A program made the translations under genes and the position numbers. Positions 55,176 to 64,000 of a DNA stretch of 64,000 nt are shown piece by piece. Source of the stretch: Methanococcus aeolicus Nankai-3 (GTDB lineage: Archaea > AGJL01 > Methanococci > Methanococcales > Methanococcaceae); assembly GCF_000017185.1 (NCBI RefSeq), contig NC_009635.1, positions 124,001 through 188,000 on the forward strand, in the 5' to 3' direction. The notes below the pieces were generated by a model. That model made no database searches, was not told where the DNA came from, and worked only from the letters and a program-made list of their open reading frames with translations. Each line of letters starts with the position of its first letter. Within the stretch, counting starts at the first letter, position 1.

Positions 55176-55250
55176 GGAAAGGACGCGCTAAGAAGAGCCA
55201 TAAAAGATAAAATAGCAAAATCTAAAGAAATATTAAAAAACATAGATTAA
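55176..55250 (+). pseudogene. Possible C-terminal gene remnant
   Basis: 24 codons reading GKDALRRAIKDKIAKSKEIL and KNID before TAA, with charged helical composition unlike random intergenic sequence. No start codon or ribosome binding site fits, and TAG lies in frame shortly upstream. It sits in the 300-bp gap after the hypothetical gene, just before the OsmC gene; the rest of that gap is AT-rich without features. Confidence 0.3.
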
Positions 55251-55266
55251 TTTAAATGGCGGGATT

Positions 55267-55836
55267 ATGAATCCAAAGATGATGAAAGAAATGATGGACT
55301 CCGAAATGTGCAAAGAGATGGCACCCAAGATGATGCCTGAAATGATACCCAAGGTTATGGAAAAATATTTAATGAATATTCCAAAAAATGAAAGGGAGGA
55401 ATTTATAAAAAAGATTGTAAATATAATCGTATCTAAAAGTAATGAATGCGAATTATCGGCAACTTTTATAAATGATTTTGAAACTTCAACAAGCATTAAA
55501 GGGCTAAAAATAAATTCAAAAGGAGGTAAGGGAGCTACAAAGGATTCAATATCTCCTATGGATTTGTTTTTGTCTGGACTTTGTGGCTGTGTTTCCATTG
55601 CAGTTGGGAGGGCCCTTAGTGAAAAAGAAATAAATGGAAATATTAAAGTTGATGCATTGGTTAAAAAGAGTTTTGAAAAAGGATGCATTGAGAAGATAAT
55701 ATTAAATATCCATGCTAAAATTGATGACAGTTTAAATGAGGATGAATTAAAAGAGTTAATATTAAAAGGCTCTAAAAAATGTCTTATAAGTAATTCATTA
55801 GGGTGTGAAATTGAAAAAAATATAGTTATTGAATAA
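55267..55836 (+). CDS. OsmC-family protein with Met-rich N-terminal segment
   Basis: 189 residues. The C-terminal about 130 residues are an OsmC/Ohr-like domain with the conserved GLCGCVSIAVG and SPMDLFLSG; one of the two usual peroxidatic cysteines may be CLISNSLGCEI. The first about 50 residues are unusual: MNPKMMKEMMDSEMCKEM followed by more Met-Pro repeats, resembling metal-binding Met motifs. Possible thiol-peroxide or metal stress role. The ATG follows GCGGGATT. Confidence 0.75.
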   Translation: MNPKMMKEMMDSEMCKEMAPKMMPEMIPKVMEKYLMNIPKNEREEFIKKIVNIIVSKSNECELSATFINDFETSTSIKGLKINSKGGKGATKDSISPMDLFLSGLCGCVSIAVGRALSEKEINGNIKVDALVKKSFEKGCIEKIILNIHAKIDDSLNEDELKELILKGSKKCLISNSLGCEIEKNIVIE

Positions 55837-55894
55837 ATTTTATATTATAATCATAATATAATTTTAATTTTAATTTTTTAATAAGGTGATATAT

Positions 55895-56122
55895 ATGTGG
55901 TTTTCTCCAATGGATATGATGGGAAATGACTTTGGAATATTTGGTTTTATGTTTTTTGGATTTTGGGGCATAATAAGAATTATAGTATTTGTATTGGTTG
56001 TTTTGGACATACTTAAAAGAGATGAGTTGGGCACCATTGAAAAAATTTTATGGCTATTGGTTGTTTGGTTTTTGGGAATAATTGGAGCTATAATTTACTA
56101 CCTACTTTCAAAAAGAAAATAA
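55895..56122 (+). CDS. Small membrane protein, PLDc_N-like
   Basis: 75 residues with two hydrophobic helices ([18 protein letters not shown] and [20 protein letters not shown]) in the layout of the small cardiolipin-synthase N-terminal (PLDc_N) family. No function is known for stand-alone copies. ATG at 55895 follows GGTGA by five bases. Confidence 0.72.
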   Translation: MWFSPMDMMGNDFGIFGFMFFGFWGIIRIIVFVLVVLDILKRDELGTIEKILWLLVVWFLGIIGAIIYYLLSKRK

Positions 56123-56240
56123 TATGATTAAAGATGTCGAAGTTTTGGGAGCTCCGTATGTGGTCCAAATTTATGGTAAATTAAATAATTAATAATTAAT
56201 AATTAATTATAATCTTATTTTTTTATATTTTTGTGATATC

Positions 56241-56789
56241 ATGAATATTAAAGATGAAATTGGAGTAATTGGGATAGATGATGCGCCATTTAACAGAATG
56301 GACAAAGAGGCAATATTAATAGGAACATATATTCGGGGAAATAAAATTATAGATGGTGTTTATTTCAAAAAAATAAATAGGGACGGATTGGATTCAACAG
56401 AAAAAATAATAGAAATAGTAATGGGAAAACATAAAACTAAAATAAATGCCATATTTTTGGATGGAATAACATTTGGTGGATTTAATATAGCAAATATCTA
56501 TAAAATACATGAAGAAACAGGAATTCCCGTTATAGTTGTTATTGATAAAATGCCAAATCGCCAAAATATGATTGAAGCCTTAAAAAAACATTTTAAAGAT
56601 GGCCCTATAAGAATTTCTATTTTAAAATCATTTCCAAAACCAGAATATCTTGAAGGAATATATGTTCAATATATCGGAATTGAAAAGGAACATTTAAGGG
56701 CAATAATTAAAAAAACAAAGTTAAAAAGCAAAATTCCAGAATGTTTAAGAATATCCCATTTAATAGGCAGGGGATTTTTAGATTTGTAG
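56241..56789 (+). CDS. DUF99 family protein
   Basis: 182 residues matching DUF99, an archaeal family distantly related to endonuclease V: GVIGIDDAPFNR, AIFLDGITFGGFNIANI, IPVIVVIDKMPNRQNM and LRISHLIGRGFL. Activity unproven. The start follows GTGATATC. The stop TAG is directly followed by TTAATC, the same junction seen at other genes ended by repeat elements. Confidence 0.85.
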   Translation: MNIKDEIGVIGIDDAPFNRMDKEAILIGTYIRGNKIIDGVYFKKINRDGLDSTEKIIEIVMGKHKTKINAIFLDGITFGGFNIANIYKIHEETGIPVIVVIDKMPNRQNMIEALKKHFKDGPIRISILKSFPKPEYLEGIYVQYIGIEKEHLRAIIKKTKLKSKIPECLRISHLIGRGFLDL

Positions 56790-56834
56790 TTAATCTATGT
56801 ATGACATAATATTTCTGCATGGAGATTTTAAAAT

Positions 56835-56958
56835 ATAGTTAATCGGTCTTTTTCATAAATATGCTATGATTAAAAGCCAAAATCACTACTACATTACAAA
56901 TAATAAAGAAATTCATTAATAATAGAACGATAAGAGACAGTTATTGAAGATTAACTAT
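56835..56958. repeat. Terminal-inverted-repeat element I
   Basis: Left end ATAGTTAATCGGTCTTTTT, right end GACAGTTATTGAAGATTAAC followed by TAT. 124 bp. Its interior (AAATATGCTATGATTAAAAG) resembles element C. It fills part of the 311-bp gap before the SBP gene; a degenerate TAGTTAATC left end at 56787 may mark an older outer copy. Confidence 0.72.
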
Positions 56959-57008
56959 AAATAATCATAAAGTGATTGTGGGCCATATACTACATTTATT
57001 ACTTTATT

Positions 57009-57071
57009 ATATTATACGACATTACAATAACACTTTCGTAAAAAATCATAAATTATATATATTATACGACA
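57009..57071. promoter_or_regulatory. Direct repeat ATATTATACGACA upstream of the SBP gene
   Basis: Two exact 13-bp copies, 57009-57021 and 57059-57071, spaced 50 bp apart, ending 29 bp before the ATT start. TATA-like sequence is part of the repeat. Candidate operator or duplicated promoter. Confidence 0.5.
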
Positions 57072-57100
57072 AATATATTGCCAGTATTTGAGGTGATAAC

Positions 57101-58234
57101 ATTAATAAATTAATATTATTATTGGGACTATCCATAATAGGATTAGTGATGTTTAGTGGATGTGTTCAGGACGATAGCTCTAACACTCAATCCACTATTC
57201 CAACATTAAAAGTTGCGTATCTACCAACTGACCATCATGCATCATTATTTGTTGCAGCAAAAAATCCAGACTTGTTTAAAAATGATGGTATATATTTAAA
57301 AGAAATAGAATCTAAAAAGAAATATGAATTATATGACAATAATAAAAAAGTAGCAGATGTAGAATTAATACAAATAAATGAAGGGGGAGCAAAGATTATG
57401 GCTTTGATGACCCAGGACCAAATCGATATAGGATTTAATGGGGTCCCCCCCGCAGTATTTGCAATTGATAAAGGTACAAAAGCAAAAATAATAGGTGCGG
57501 TAAATAGTGAAGGTTCTGCTGTTGTAGTTAGAAAAGAAATTCCAGTAAATAATTGGGATGAATTTGTTAATTACATAAAAGAACAACATAAAAAAGGAGA
57601 ACAGGTAAAAATAGGACATCCACTACCTGTTTCAATTCAATATGTAATGATAAAAAAAGCCTTAGAATATGAAAACATAACCTACACAGAAAAAACAGAC
57701 GATTCTGCAATGGTAAAACTTATTAATTGTAAAGGACAAGGTGCAATGCCTAATCTCCTTAGTACAAAAGAATTAGATGCAGTAATAGCATGGGAACCAA
57801 CACCTGAAGTTATAAGTATAAAAGACATAGGTAAAGTAATCGTGTATAGTCATAACCTACCCCCAAAAGGAGAATGGGCAAATCATCCATGCTGTGTTTT
57901 GGTGGCATCAGAAGATGCACTAGCTAAAAAAAGCGACGCAGTAAATAGCTTCTTAAAATTAATGAAAATTTCTACAAATAAAATAAATGAAAATATATCC
58001 TTAGCAATAGAATCCAGTTCAAACTGGCTTGGTGTCGATAAAGAAGTAGAACAAAAATCAGTTCCAAATATTGGATATATCACAAATCCAAAATCAGTTG
58101 AAAAAGGAACTGTGGATTTTGTAATGGTTTTAAACAGTCAGAACTCTCTTACTGGGGTATTAAAGAATGTAGGTGAGGAAGAGGCTAAAAACATATTATT
58201 TGATATGGGGCCATACGATAAAATTACCAAATAA
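57101..58234 (+). CDS. NMT1/SsuA-like ABC substrate-binding lipoprotein, apparent ATT start
   Basis: 377 residues from ATT at 57101. A lipoprotein signal (NKLILLLGLSIIGLVMFSGC) is only complete if translation starts at ATT: GGTGA is four bases upstream, TGA lies in frame at 57089, and the first standard codon (TTG at 57122) removes the charged N-region. The mature part resembles nitrate/sulfonate/taurine-type binding proteins: LKVAYLPTDHHASLFVAAKN, MTQDQIDIGFNGVPPAVFAI, DAVIAWEPTPEVI and SSNWLGVDKEV. Ligand unknown. No permease or ATPase gene is adjacent. Confidence 0.78.
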   Translation: MNKLILLLGLSIIGLVMFSGCVQDDSSNTQSTIPTLKVAYLPTDHHASLFVAAKNPDLFKNDGIYLKEIESKKKYELYDNNKKVADVELIQINEGGAKIMALMTQDQIDIGFNGVPPAVFAIDKGTKAKIIGAVNSEGSAVVVRKEIPVNNWDEFVNYIKEQHKKGEQVKIGHPLPVSIQYVMIKKALEYENITYTEKTDDSAMVKLINCKGQGAMPNLLSTKELDAVIAWEPTPEVISIKDIGKVIVYSHNLPPKGEWANHPCCVLVASEDALAKKSDAVNSFLKLMKISTNKINENISLAIESSSNWLGVDKEVEQKSVPNIGYITNPKSVEKGTVDFVMVLNSQNSLTGVLKNVGEEEAKNILFDMGPYDKITK

Positions 58235-58270
58235 TAAAAATATATTTAACTAATTAATTTTTTTTATTTT

Positions 58271-58690
58271 TTATTTTTTCAATGATTTAGATAATACTCT
58301 AATTATATCTCCGTCCGATATAATCCCTACTAATTTATTATCTTCTTCCACCACAGGAAGTTGATTTATGATTTCCTTTGAATACCCGAATTCATCCATT
58401 TTATTTATGGCATCTAATATGGTATTTTCAGGATTTACAGATATTACTTTTTTAGTCATAACATCGCTAACTTTTGTATCTATTGTATATTTATCTATTA
58501 TAAGATTATATCCTATGTCTGTGGTAGTTATAATGCCCATAATCTTTTTATCAGCATCTACAATAGGAAGGCAGCTTATTTTATGTTTTAGAAGGATTTC
58601 AAAAGCTTTTATTACTCCTTCGTCTGGTGAGCTATATATAATATCCTTTGTCATTATTTCTTTAATTTTTTTATTAAATATCTTTTCCAT
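58271..58690 (-). CDS. Two-CBS-domain protein
   Basis: 139 residues, two CBS motifs in tandem ([61 protein letters not shown]). Such proteins bind adenine nucleotides or SAM. Start ATG at 58690 follows GGAGA by five bases; an earlier in-frame start overlaps this site. The upstream 280 bp to the DUF1611 gene is AT-rich without clear features. Confidence 0.88.
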   Translation of the reverse strand: MEKIFNKKIKEIMTKDIIYSSPDEGVIKAFEILLKHKISCLPIVDADKKIMGIITTTDIGYNLIIDKYTIDTKVSDVMTKKVISVNPENTILDAINKMDEFGYSKEIINQLPVVEEDNKLVGIISDGDIIRVLSKSLKK

Positions 58691-58970
58691 AAATATCTCC
58701 AATTATTGTTATTATATATCACAATATTAGGTAATTGATATTTATTAAATGTCCGATTTACTTTAAATGAAAAAGTATAAATATAATTATATTATAAAAC
58801 TCTTGCAGTTTTACCATGATTCCCCATAATAGCTAAAATATTTAAAATAACAAAGAAGATAATGCCATTATTATTTAATAAAATAACATTTAAGCTTCTT
58901 TTAATAATAAGGAAAAAGTTTTCAAAGTCGCACACCCCATATATAATATTTAAAATAAACGAGGACTTAT

Positions 58971-60020
58971 ATGAATAAAATATACGAGACAATAAAAACG
59001 GCAAAATTATCCCATAAAAATAAAGTTTCAGATAGTATTGCTAAATTTGGCAATATTGAAATTTTAGAGTATGCAAATAATAACAATGAGGATGACCATA
59101 ATGCAATTGCTGAATATGGGGCATGTATATATGATACATTTATATGGTCAAAAGAGATTTTAGAGCCATTTGAATTAATAATATGGAAAAAAACAATAAA
59201 AAAAGAAATGAGTTTGGGGAAAAATATATACAATATGGCAAGGTTGTATAGAATTGATGATTTTTCGGAGCTCCGAGATTGTGCAAAAAAATATAATATA
59301 AAATATTTTGACTGTTCAAATCCAAATAAATTTCAAGAATTGGAAAAATATGCAAAAATAGACAATTCATCCTCTCCTTCCTCTTTTTCCTCTTCATGTC
59401 CTAATTTAATAATTACAATAATGGGAACAGGAATGAGAAGTGGAAAATTCACAACGACGATGATATTAAGAGAGGAATTAAATAAATATTTTAATATTGG
59501 TATGGTTGGGACAGAACCTCAATCACCGTTGTGTGGAATTGATGAAATGGTGATACCTCAATTAATTCCATTGCACACCGTAGCACCAGCCATATGGGGG
59601 GCAATTAATAAAGTAAATTCAAAAAATAAAAATCTCGATGCAATAATAGTATCCAGTCAAACGGGGATTTATTCAAATCCGTTGGATATAGGAACTGGTA
59701 GAGGTGGAGGAGTTGTTAGTTTAGCTATATTGTTAGGTTCAAAACCAGATTATATAATATTGGCATCTCATACGGTAAATATTGAGGAAATAAAAAAGAA
59801 TATTGAAGCTATTGAATTATTAAGTGGTAAAAAGGTTATAGGAATTACCATAAATAGTAAAAATATGGATTTAAAACAGGCAGAACTAAAAAATAGGTTA
59901 AATGATATATCCAATAAATTAAATATCCCTGTTGCAGAGTTAATAAAAAAAATTAATTTTGAAGAATTTATAAATTGTATGGTTGATATCATAAGAAACC
60001 ACAAAAAAATAAAAATATAA
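58971..60020 (+). CDS. DUF1611-family P-loop protein
   Basis: 349 residues. The P-loop is MGTGMRSGKFTTTMIL (about 149-164), followed by GMVGTEPQSPLCGIDEMVIPQ, SSQTGIYSNPLDIGTGRGGGV and PDYIILASHTVNI, as in DUF1611, a family of predicted NTPases with unknown role. A Ser-rich linker (SSPSSFSSSC) separates the N-terminal Rossmann-like part. The start follows GAGGACTTAT. Confidence 0.78.
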   Translation: MNKIYETIKTAKLSHKNKVSDSIAKFGNIEILEYANNNNEDDHNAIAEYGACIYDTFIWSKEILEPFELIIWKKTIKKEMSLGKNIYNMARLYRIDDFSELRDCAKKYNIKYFDCSNPNKFQELEKYAKIDNSSSPSSFSSSCPNLIITIMGTGMRSGKFTTTMILREELNKYFNIGMVGTEPQSPLCGIDEMVIPQLIPLHTVAPAIWGAINKVNSKNKNLDAIIVSSQTGIYSNPLDIGTGRGGGVVSLAILLGSKPDYIILASHTVNIEEIKKNIEAIELLSGKKVIGITINSKNMDLKQAELKNRLNDISNKLNIPVAELIKKINFEEFINCMVDIIRNHKKIKI

Positions 60021-60043
60021 TAATAAAAATATAATAATAAAAT

Positions 60044-61282
60044 TTATAGTTGGTTTGCCAAATTTTTACTAATGGCAATTATTCCTAAAATTGGTGGAGC
60101 TCCCAAAGGTTCTGGAAATACAGAGGAATCACAAACGAATAAATTGGGTATTTCTGTTTCTAAATCTTTATTTACCACTTTGCCAATGGCACAGGTTCCC
60201 GATGGATGCGAACCTCTTATAATGGTCGTATATGTTTTATTTATTCCCACATCTTCCAAAATATTTGAAGCTATTTCACTTCCTTTGGATAATAATTTTT
60301 TATCGTTTTCTGTTATTTCTTTATATGCGTGGTCTTTTTCTACAATCCCATTATTTTCGTCTTTTATTTTAATCATTAATCCATAAATATCATTATCTTT
60401 TAGATTTTTGATGCCGTCATTTTTAATATTATCATACAATAATTTTGAGTAATGGGGGGATATAATAATATCATTATTATATTGATTATATATTGTCATA
60501 GGTATGGAGCTCCTTAAATTGGCATCTTTTAAAATTCCGCCTATTGTTATGAACATATCTACAAATAAATTTTTTCCCAAATGTTCATTTTGTAGTGTAT
60601 TACTTAATATTCGTGGTGAATTTATTCCCCCTGCTGAAACAATTGTAGTTTTTCCTTTAATGGTTTTTCTAATGGTTTTATCGCCATTGTCAATAACAGT
60701 ATCTATTAAAAATATTTCTTGTGATTTATCTTTTTTAATACCAATTACTTCACAATTATTTATTATTTTACTGTTAAATATTTGTGTAGGTTCAAAAGAT
60801 GAAGTCTTTTGTAGATTATTATTTCTGTATTCCTTCAAATAATTTAATGGAGTCCATTTTGCATTACATAACATACTTGTACAATTTCCACATTTTGTGC
60901 ATTTTGAGAAATTTATATATTTGGGAGTTTTTTTAAATCCATATTTTTCCATTATATTTTTTGAGGTGTTGTCAATATAATCTAATGGGGCAGTATTTAC
61001 GCTTAATTCTTTTTCGATTTCATCATATAATTTATTTTGATTTTTATTATTTATTCCAATATTTTTTAAATCTATTCTTATGGCATTGCCCACGGAATAC
61101 ATGGAGCTCCCCCCTAAACCATTTAAATATAAAATCTGAAGCTCATTTCCTTCTTCTACATATTCGGGTTTGTCTCCTTTTTCAATAAGTAATATTTTTT
61201 TATTGGGGTATTTTATATTTAACTCTTTAAAAAGGGAGCTCCCTCCAACACCAGAACCAATAATTATAAAATCATATATCAT
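60044..61282 (-). CDS. GMC-type FAD oxidoreductase with embedded cysteine cluster
   Basis: 412 residues. FAD-binding motif FIIIGSGVGGSSLFKEL at the N-terminus, GGINSPRIL in the middle, and the C-terminal GMC-like SHPSGTCAIGKVV and FVCDSSVFPEPLGAPPI. At about residues 125-140 it carries CTKCGNCTSMLC, a cysteine cluster that could bind an Fe-S centre, unusual for GMC enzymes but seen in some archaeal relatives. Substrate unknown. I start at the ATG at 61282, which follows AAGGTG; an in-frame ATG at 61303 lies before that site. Confidence 0.75.
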   Translation of the reverse strand: MIYDFIIIGSGVGGSSLFKELNIKYPNKKILLIEKGDKPEYVEEGNELQILYLNGLGGSSMYSVGNAIRIDLKNIGINNKNQNKLYDEIEKELSVNTAPLDYIDNTSKNIMEKYGFKKTPKYINFSKCTKCGNCTSMLCNAKWTPLNYLKEYRNNNLQKTSSFEPTQIFNSKIINNCEVIGIKKDKSQEIFLIDTVIDNGDKTIRKTIKGKTTIVSAGGINSPRILSNTLQNEHLGKNLFVDMFITIGGILKDANLRSSIPMTIYNQYNNDIIISPHYSKLLYDNIKNDGIKNLKDNDIYGLMIKIKDENNGIVEKDHAYKEITENDKKLLSKGSEIASNILEDVGINKTYTTIIRGSHPSGTCAIGKVVNKDLETEIPNLFVCDSSVFPEPLGAPPILGIIAISKNLANQL

Positions 61283-61303
61283 AATATCATACACCTTTAC
61301 CAT

Positions 61304-62568
<1,265 letters not shown>

Positions 62569-62626
62569 TTGAAACATATAATTAAATATAAGAAAAATGT
62601 GAAAAACTATATAAAAAGGTGTAATC

Positions 62627-63037
62627 ATGGTAAAATTGGGATTTGTTATAGCTGAATTTAACAGAGATATAACTTTTATGATGGAAAAACTTGCAGATGA
62701 ACATGCTGAGTTTTTGGGTGCAGAAGTCCCCTATAAAGTAATGGTTCCGGGAGTTTATGATATGCCCGTACCAATAAAAAGATTGTTGGAAAAAGAGGAT
62801 GTTGATGCAGTAATCACAATAGGTTGCGTAATAGAAGGAGACACAGAACATGATGAAATAGTTGTTCATAATGCAGCAAGGAAAATTACAGATTTATCAT
62901 TACAATATGACAAACCTGTTGCACTTGGAATATCCGGTCCAGGAATGACAAGAATGCAGGCAGAAAGAAGAATAGATTATGGTAGAAAAGCTGTTGAATC
63001 GGCTGTAAAAATGGTTAAAAGATTAAATGATTTATAA
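62627..63037 (+). CDS. ribH: 6,7-dimethyl-8-ribityllumazine synthase
   Basis: 136 residues, typical archaeal RibH: FVIAEFNRDITFMMEKLADE, MVPGVYDMPVPIKRLLEK, VITIGCVIEGDTEHDEIVV and ALGISGPGMTRMQAE. Forms the riboflavin (and F420 deazaflavin-related) precursor lumazine in riboflavin synthesis. GGTG lies before the ATG. 58 bp after prs, same strand, probably co-transcribed. Confidence 0.93.
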   Translation: MVKLGFVIAEFNRDITFMMEKLADEHAEFLGAEVPYKVMVPGVYDMPVPIKRLLEKEDVDAVITIGCVIEGDTEHDEIVVHNAARKITDLSLQYDKPVALGISGPGMTRMQAERRIDYGRKAVESAVKMVKRLNDL

Positions 63038-63122
63038 TTTTTCATATTTTTCGTTTTAAATAATTTTTTACCTTATTATATTATTGTATTTTTATATTAT
63101 TTTTATTTAGGTGTGTGATAAT

Positions 63123-63413
63123 ATGGATATTTTAAAAGAAGAATTTGAAATAATAAAACAAAGAATAAAAGATAAACCAGAAGGTTCTTATGTGGCCTAC
63201 CTTACAACAGCCGACAAAAAAACACCAATAAATAAAATATGTGAAAAAGTAGGGGAGGAGGCAACTGAAACAATTTTAGCCGCAAAAGACCAGGATAAAC
63301 AAGAGTTAATATATGAAAGTGCGGATTTAATTTTTCATATCTTGGTGCTATTGGCCAACAATGGTATTGAATATGAGGAATTAATGGAAGAATTTGAGAG
63401 AAGAAGAAAATAA
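63123..63413 (+). CDS. hisE: Phosphoribosyl-ATP pyrophosphatase HisE
   Basis: 96 residues, typical. Motifs: [37 protein letters not shown] and [15 protein letters not shown], the MazG-like EExxE/ExxD metal site. Second step of histidine synthesis. The ATG at 63123 follows GGTGTGTGATA. Confidence 0.93.
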   Translation: MDILKEEFEIIKQRIKDKPEGSYVAYLTTADKKTPINKICEKVGEEATETILAAKDQDKQELIYESADLIFHILVLLANNGIEYEELMEEFERRRK

Positions 63414-63536
63414 ATATGATATATTTGGAAACTTTTTTACAACTTTTTTAACATAATATAATAGAAGTCTCAAAATTTACCAGTTGAAAAATAGGAAAAA
63501 ATGGGAGCTCCTACAATATTTTTAATTTTTTATATA

Positions 63537-64000
63537 TTAATCAATATCATTTAATTTTAATCCCATAATTTTTAATATTCTTATAATGTCCGTTTTTGAG
63601 ATTATTCCAACTAATTTTCCGGTGTCGTCTTTAACATATATTCGTTCGGAATTATTCATTTTATGGAGCAATTCATTAAAATCGCCATATTTTGATACTA
63701 CAATAGGTGGTTTCATTATATCGCTAACGAGAATATCATCACTAACCGCTACTATATCATCAAATGATACACTACCTATTAATTCTCCGTTAGTATCTAC
63801 AACAGGATAGCCCATATATTTATATTTGAACATCAAATCTACTAATTCTTTTGTTGTAGTTTCCGGTGGCACTGCAATTATCTGGTCTGACATTATCTCA
63901 TCTATTTTTATCCTGTCAAATATACGGTAAGTAAGTAAAGTGGCATATTCTTGATGAGCTCCGAAATATATAAACACAGCAATTAATAATAATATTATAT
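63537..64000 (-). CDS. C-terminal part of a membrane protein with two CBS domains, probably a site-2-protease homologue (truncated by window edge)
   Basis: The frame stays open through the right edge, where it encodes a hydrophobic segment (IILLLIAVFIYFGAHQEY) before two CBS domains: IMSDQIIAVPPETTTKELVD, GSVSFDDIVAVSD and DIMKPPIVVSKYGDF, GIISKTDIIRIL. The order membrane helix, then CBS pair matches archaeal M50/site-2 protease proteins, in which the CBS pair follows the intramembrane protease domain. The protease motifs themselves lie beyond the window, so this call depends on architecture. A GTG at 63977 in the frame is internal. Confidence 0.65.
   Translation of the reverse strand, partial: IILLLIAVFIYFGAHQEYATLLTYRIFDRIKIDEIMSDQIIAVPPETTTKELVDLMFKYKYMGYPVVDTNGELIGSVSFDDIVAVSDDILVSDIMKPPIVVSKYGDFNELLHKMNNSERIYVKDDTGKLVGIISKTDIIRILKIMGLKLNDID

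Overview
The window is chromosomal DNA of a low-GC hydrogenotrophic methanogen of the order Methanococcales. The evidence is very AT-rich DNA with GGTGA ribosome binding sites, archaeal ribosomal and translation genes (L31e, aIF6, LX), coenzyme M synthesis (ComA), a MptN-like ATP-grasp ligase, corrinoid and cobalt genes, and a branched-polyamine synthase. A Methanococcus aeolicus-like organism is my guess; the sequence alone does not prove the species. I saw no rRNA, tRNA, CRISPR array, transposase or prophage.

Left part (0-16.5 kb): a corrinoid/metal-chelate uptake and processing locus. Two FecCD/BtuC-type permeases are preceded by three cohesin-domain surface proteins on the minus strand. 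Divergent from them are a BtuF-like binding protein carrying an N-terminal type I dockerin and a 976-residue scaffoldin-like protein with three cohesin-like modules, two CARDB modules and an S-layer-type C-terminus. A CobN-type chelatase, a small ferredoxin, a TIM-barrel protein and the cobinamide amidohydrolase CbiZ follow. I infer a cohesin-dockerin assembly that holds a corrinoid-binding protein on the cell envelope; this is the most interesting system in the window. No ABC ATPase for it is present here.

Middle (16.5-37 kb): mostly housekeeping genes. They are LX/aIF6/L31e, argB, archease, the repair helicase-nuclease Hef, aroD, rtcB interrupted by a 485-residue intein, a MptN-like ligase, hisG, a RecJ/DHH protein, a TPR-DUF2971 protein, hisB and bpsA.

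Right part (37-64 kb): the cobalt importer cbiMNQO, a MnmC-like methyltransferase, a M24 peptidase, aroA, glnA with a consensus NrpR operator, a Pit/DUF47 phosphate pair, comA, an uncharacterised ATPase/GTPase/Fe-S trio, larC, a TruA-type pseudouridine synthase, several conserved unknowns, an orphan substrate-binding protein, a GMC oxidoreductase, prs, ribH, hisE and the C-terminus of a membrane protease with CBS domains.

Three genome-scale signals cut across the genes. (1) The palindrome GGAGCTCC occurs about 59 times by hand count, hundreds of times more than composition predicts, inside and between genes. (2) Ten non-coding elements of 58-263 bp with terminal inverted repeats (ATAGTYAATCTTC at one end, its inverse at the other) lie between 33.6 and 61.7 kb; they often supply the stop codon or C-terminus of the neighbouring gene. 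(3) Three genes appear to start at ATT, each exactly 4 nt after GGTGA, with no usable ATG/GTG/TTG and an in-frame stop just upstream.
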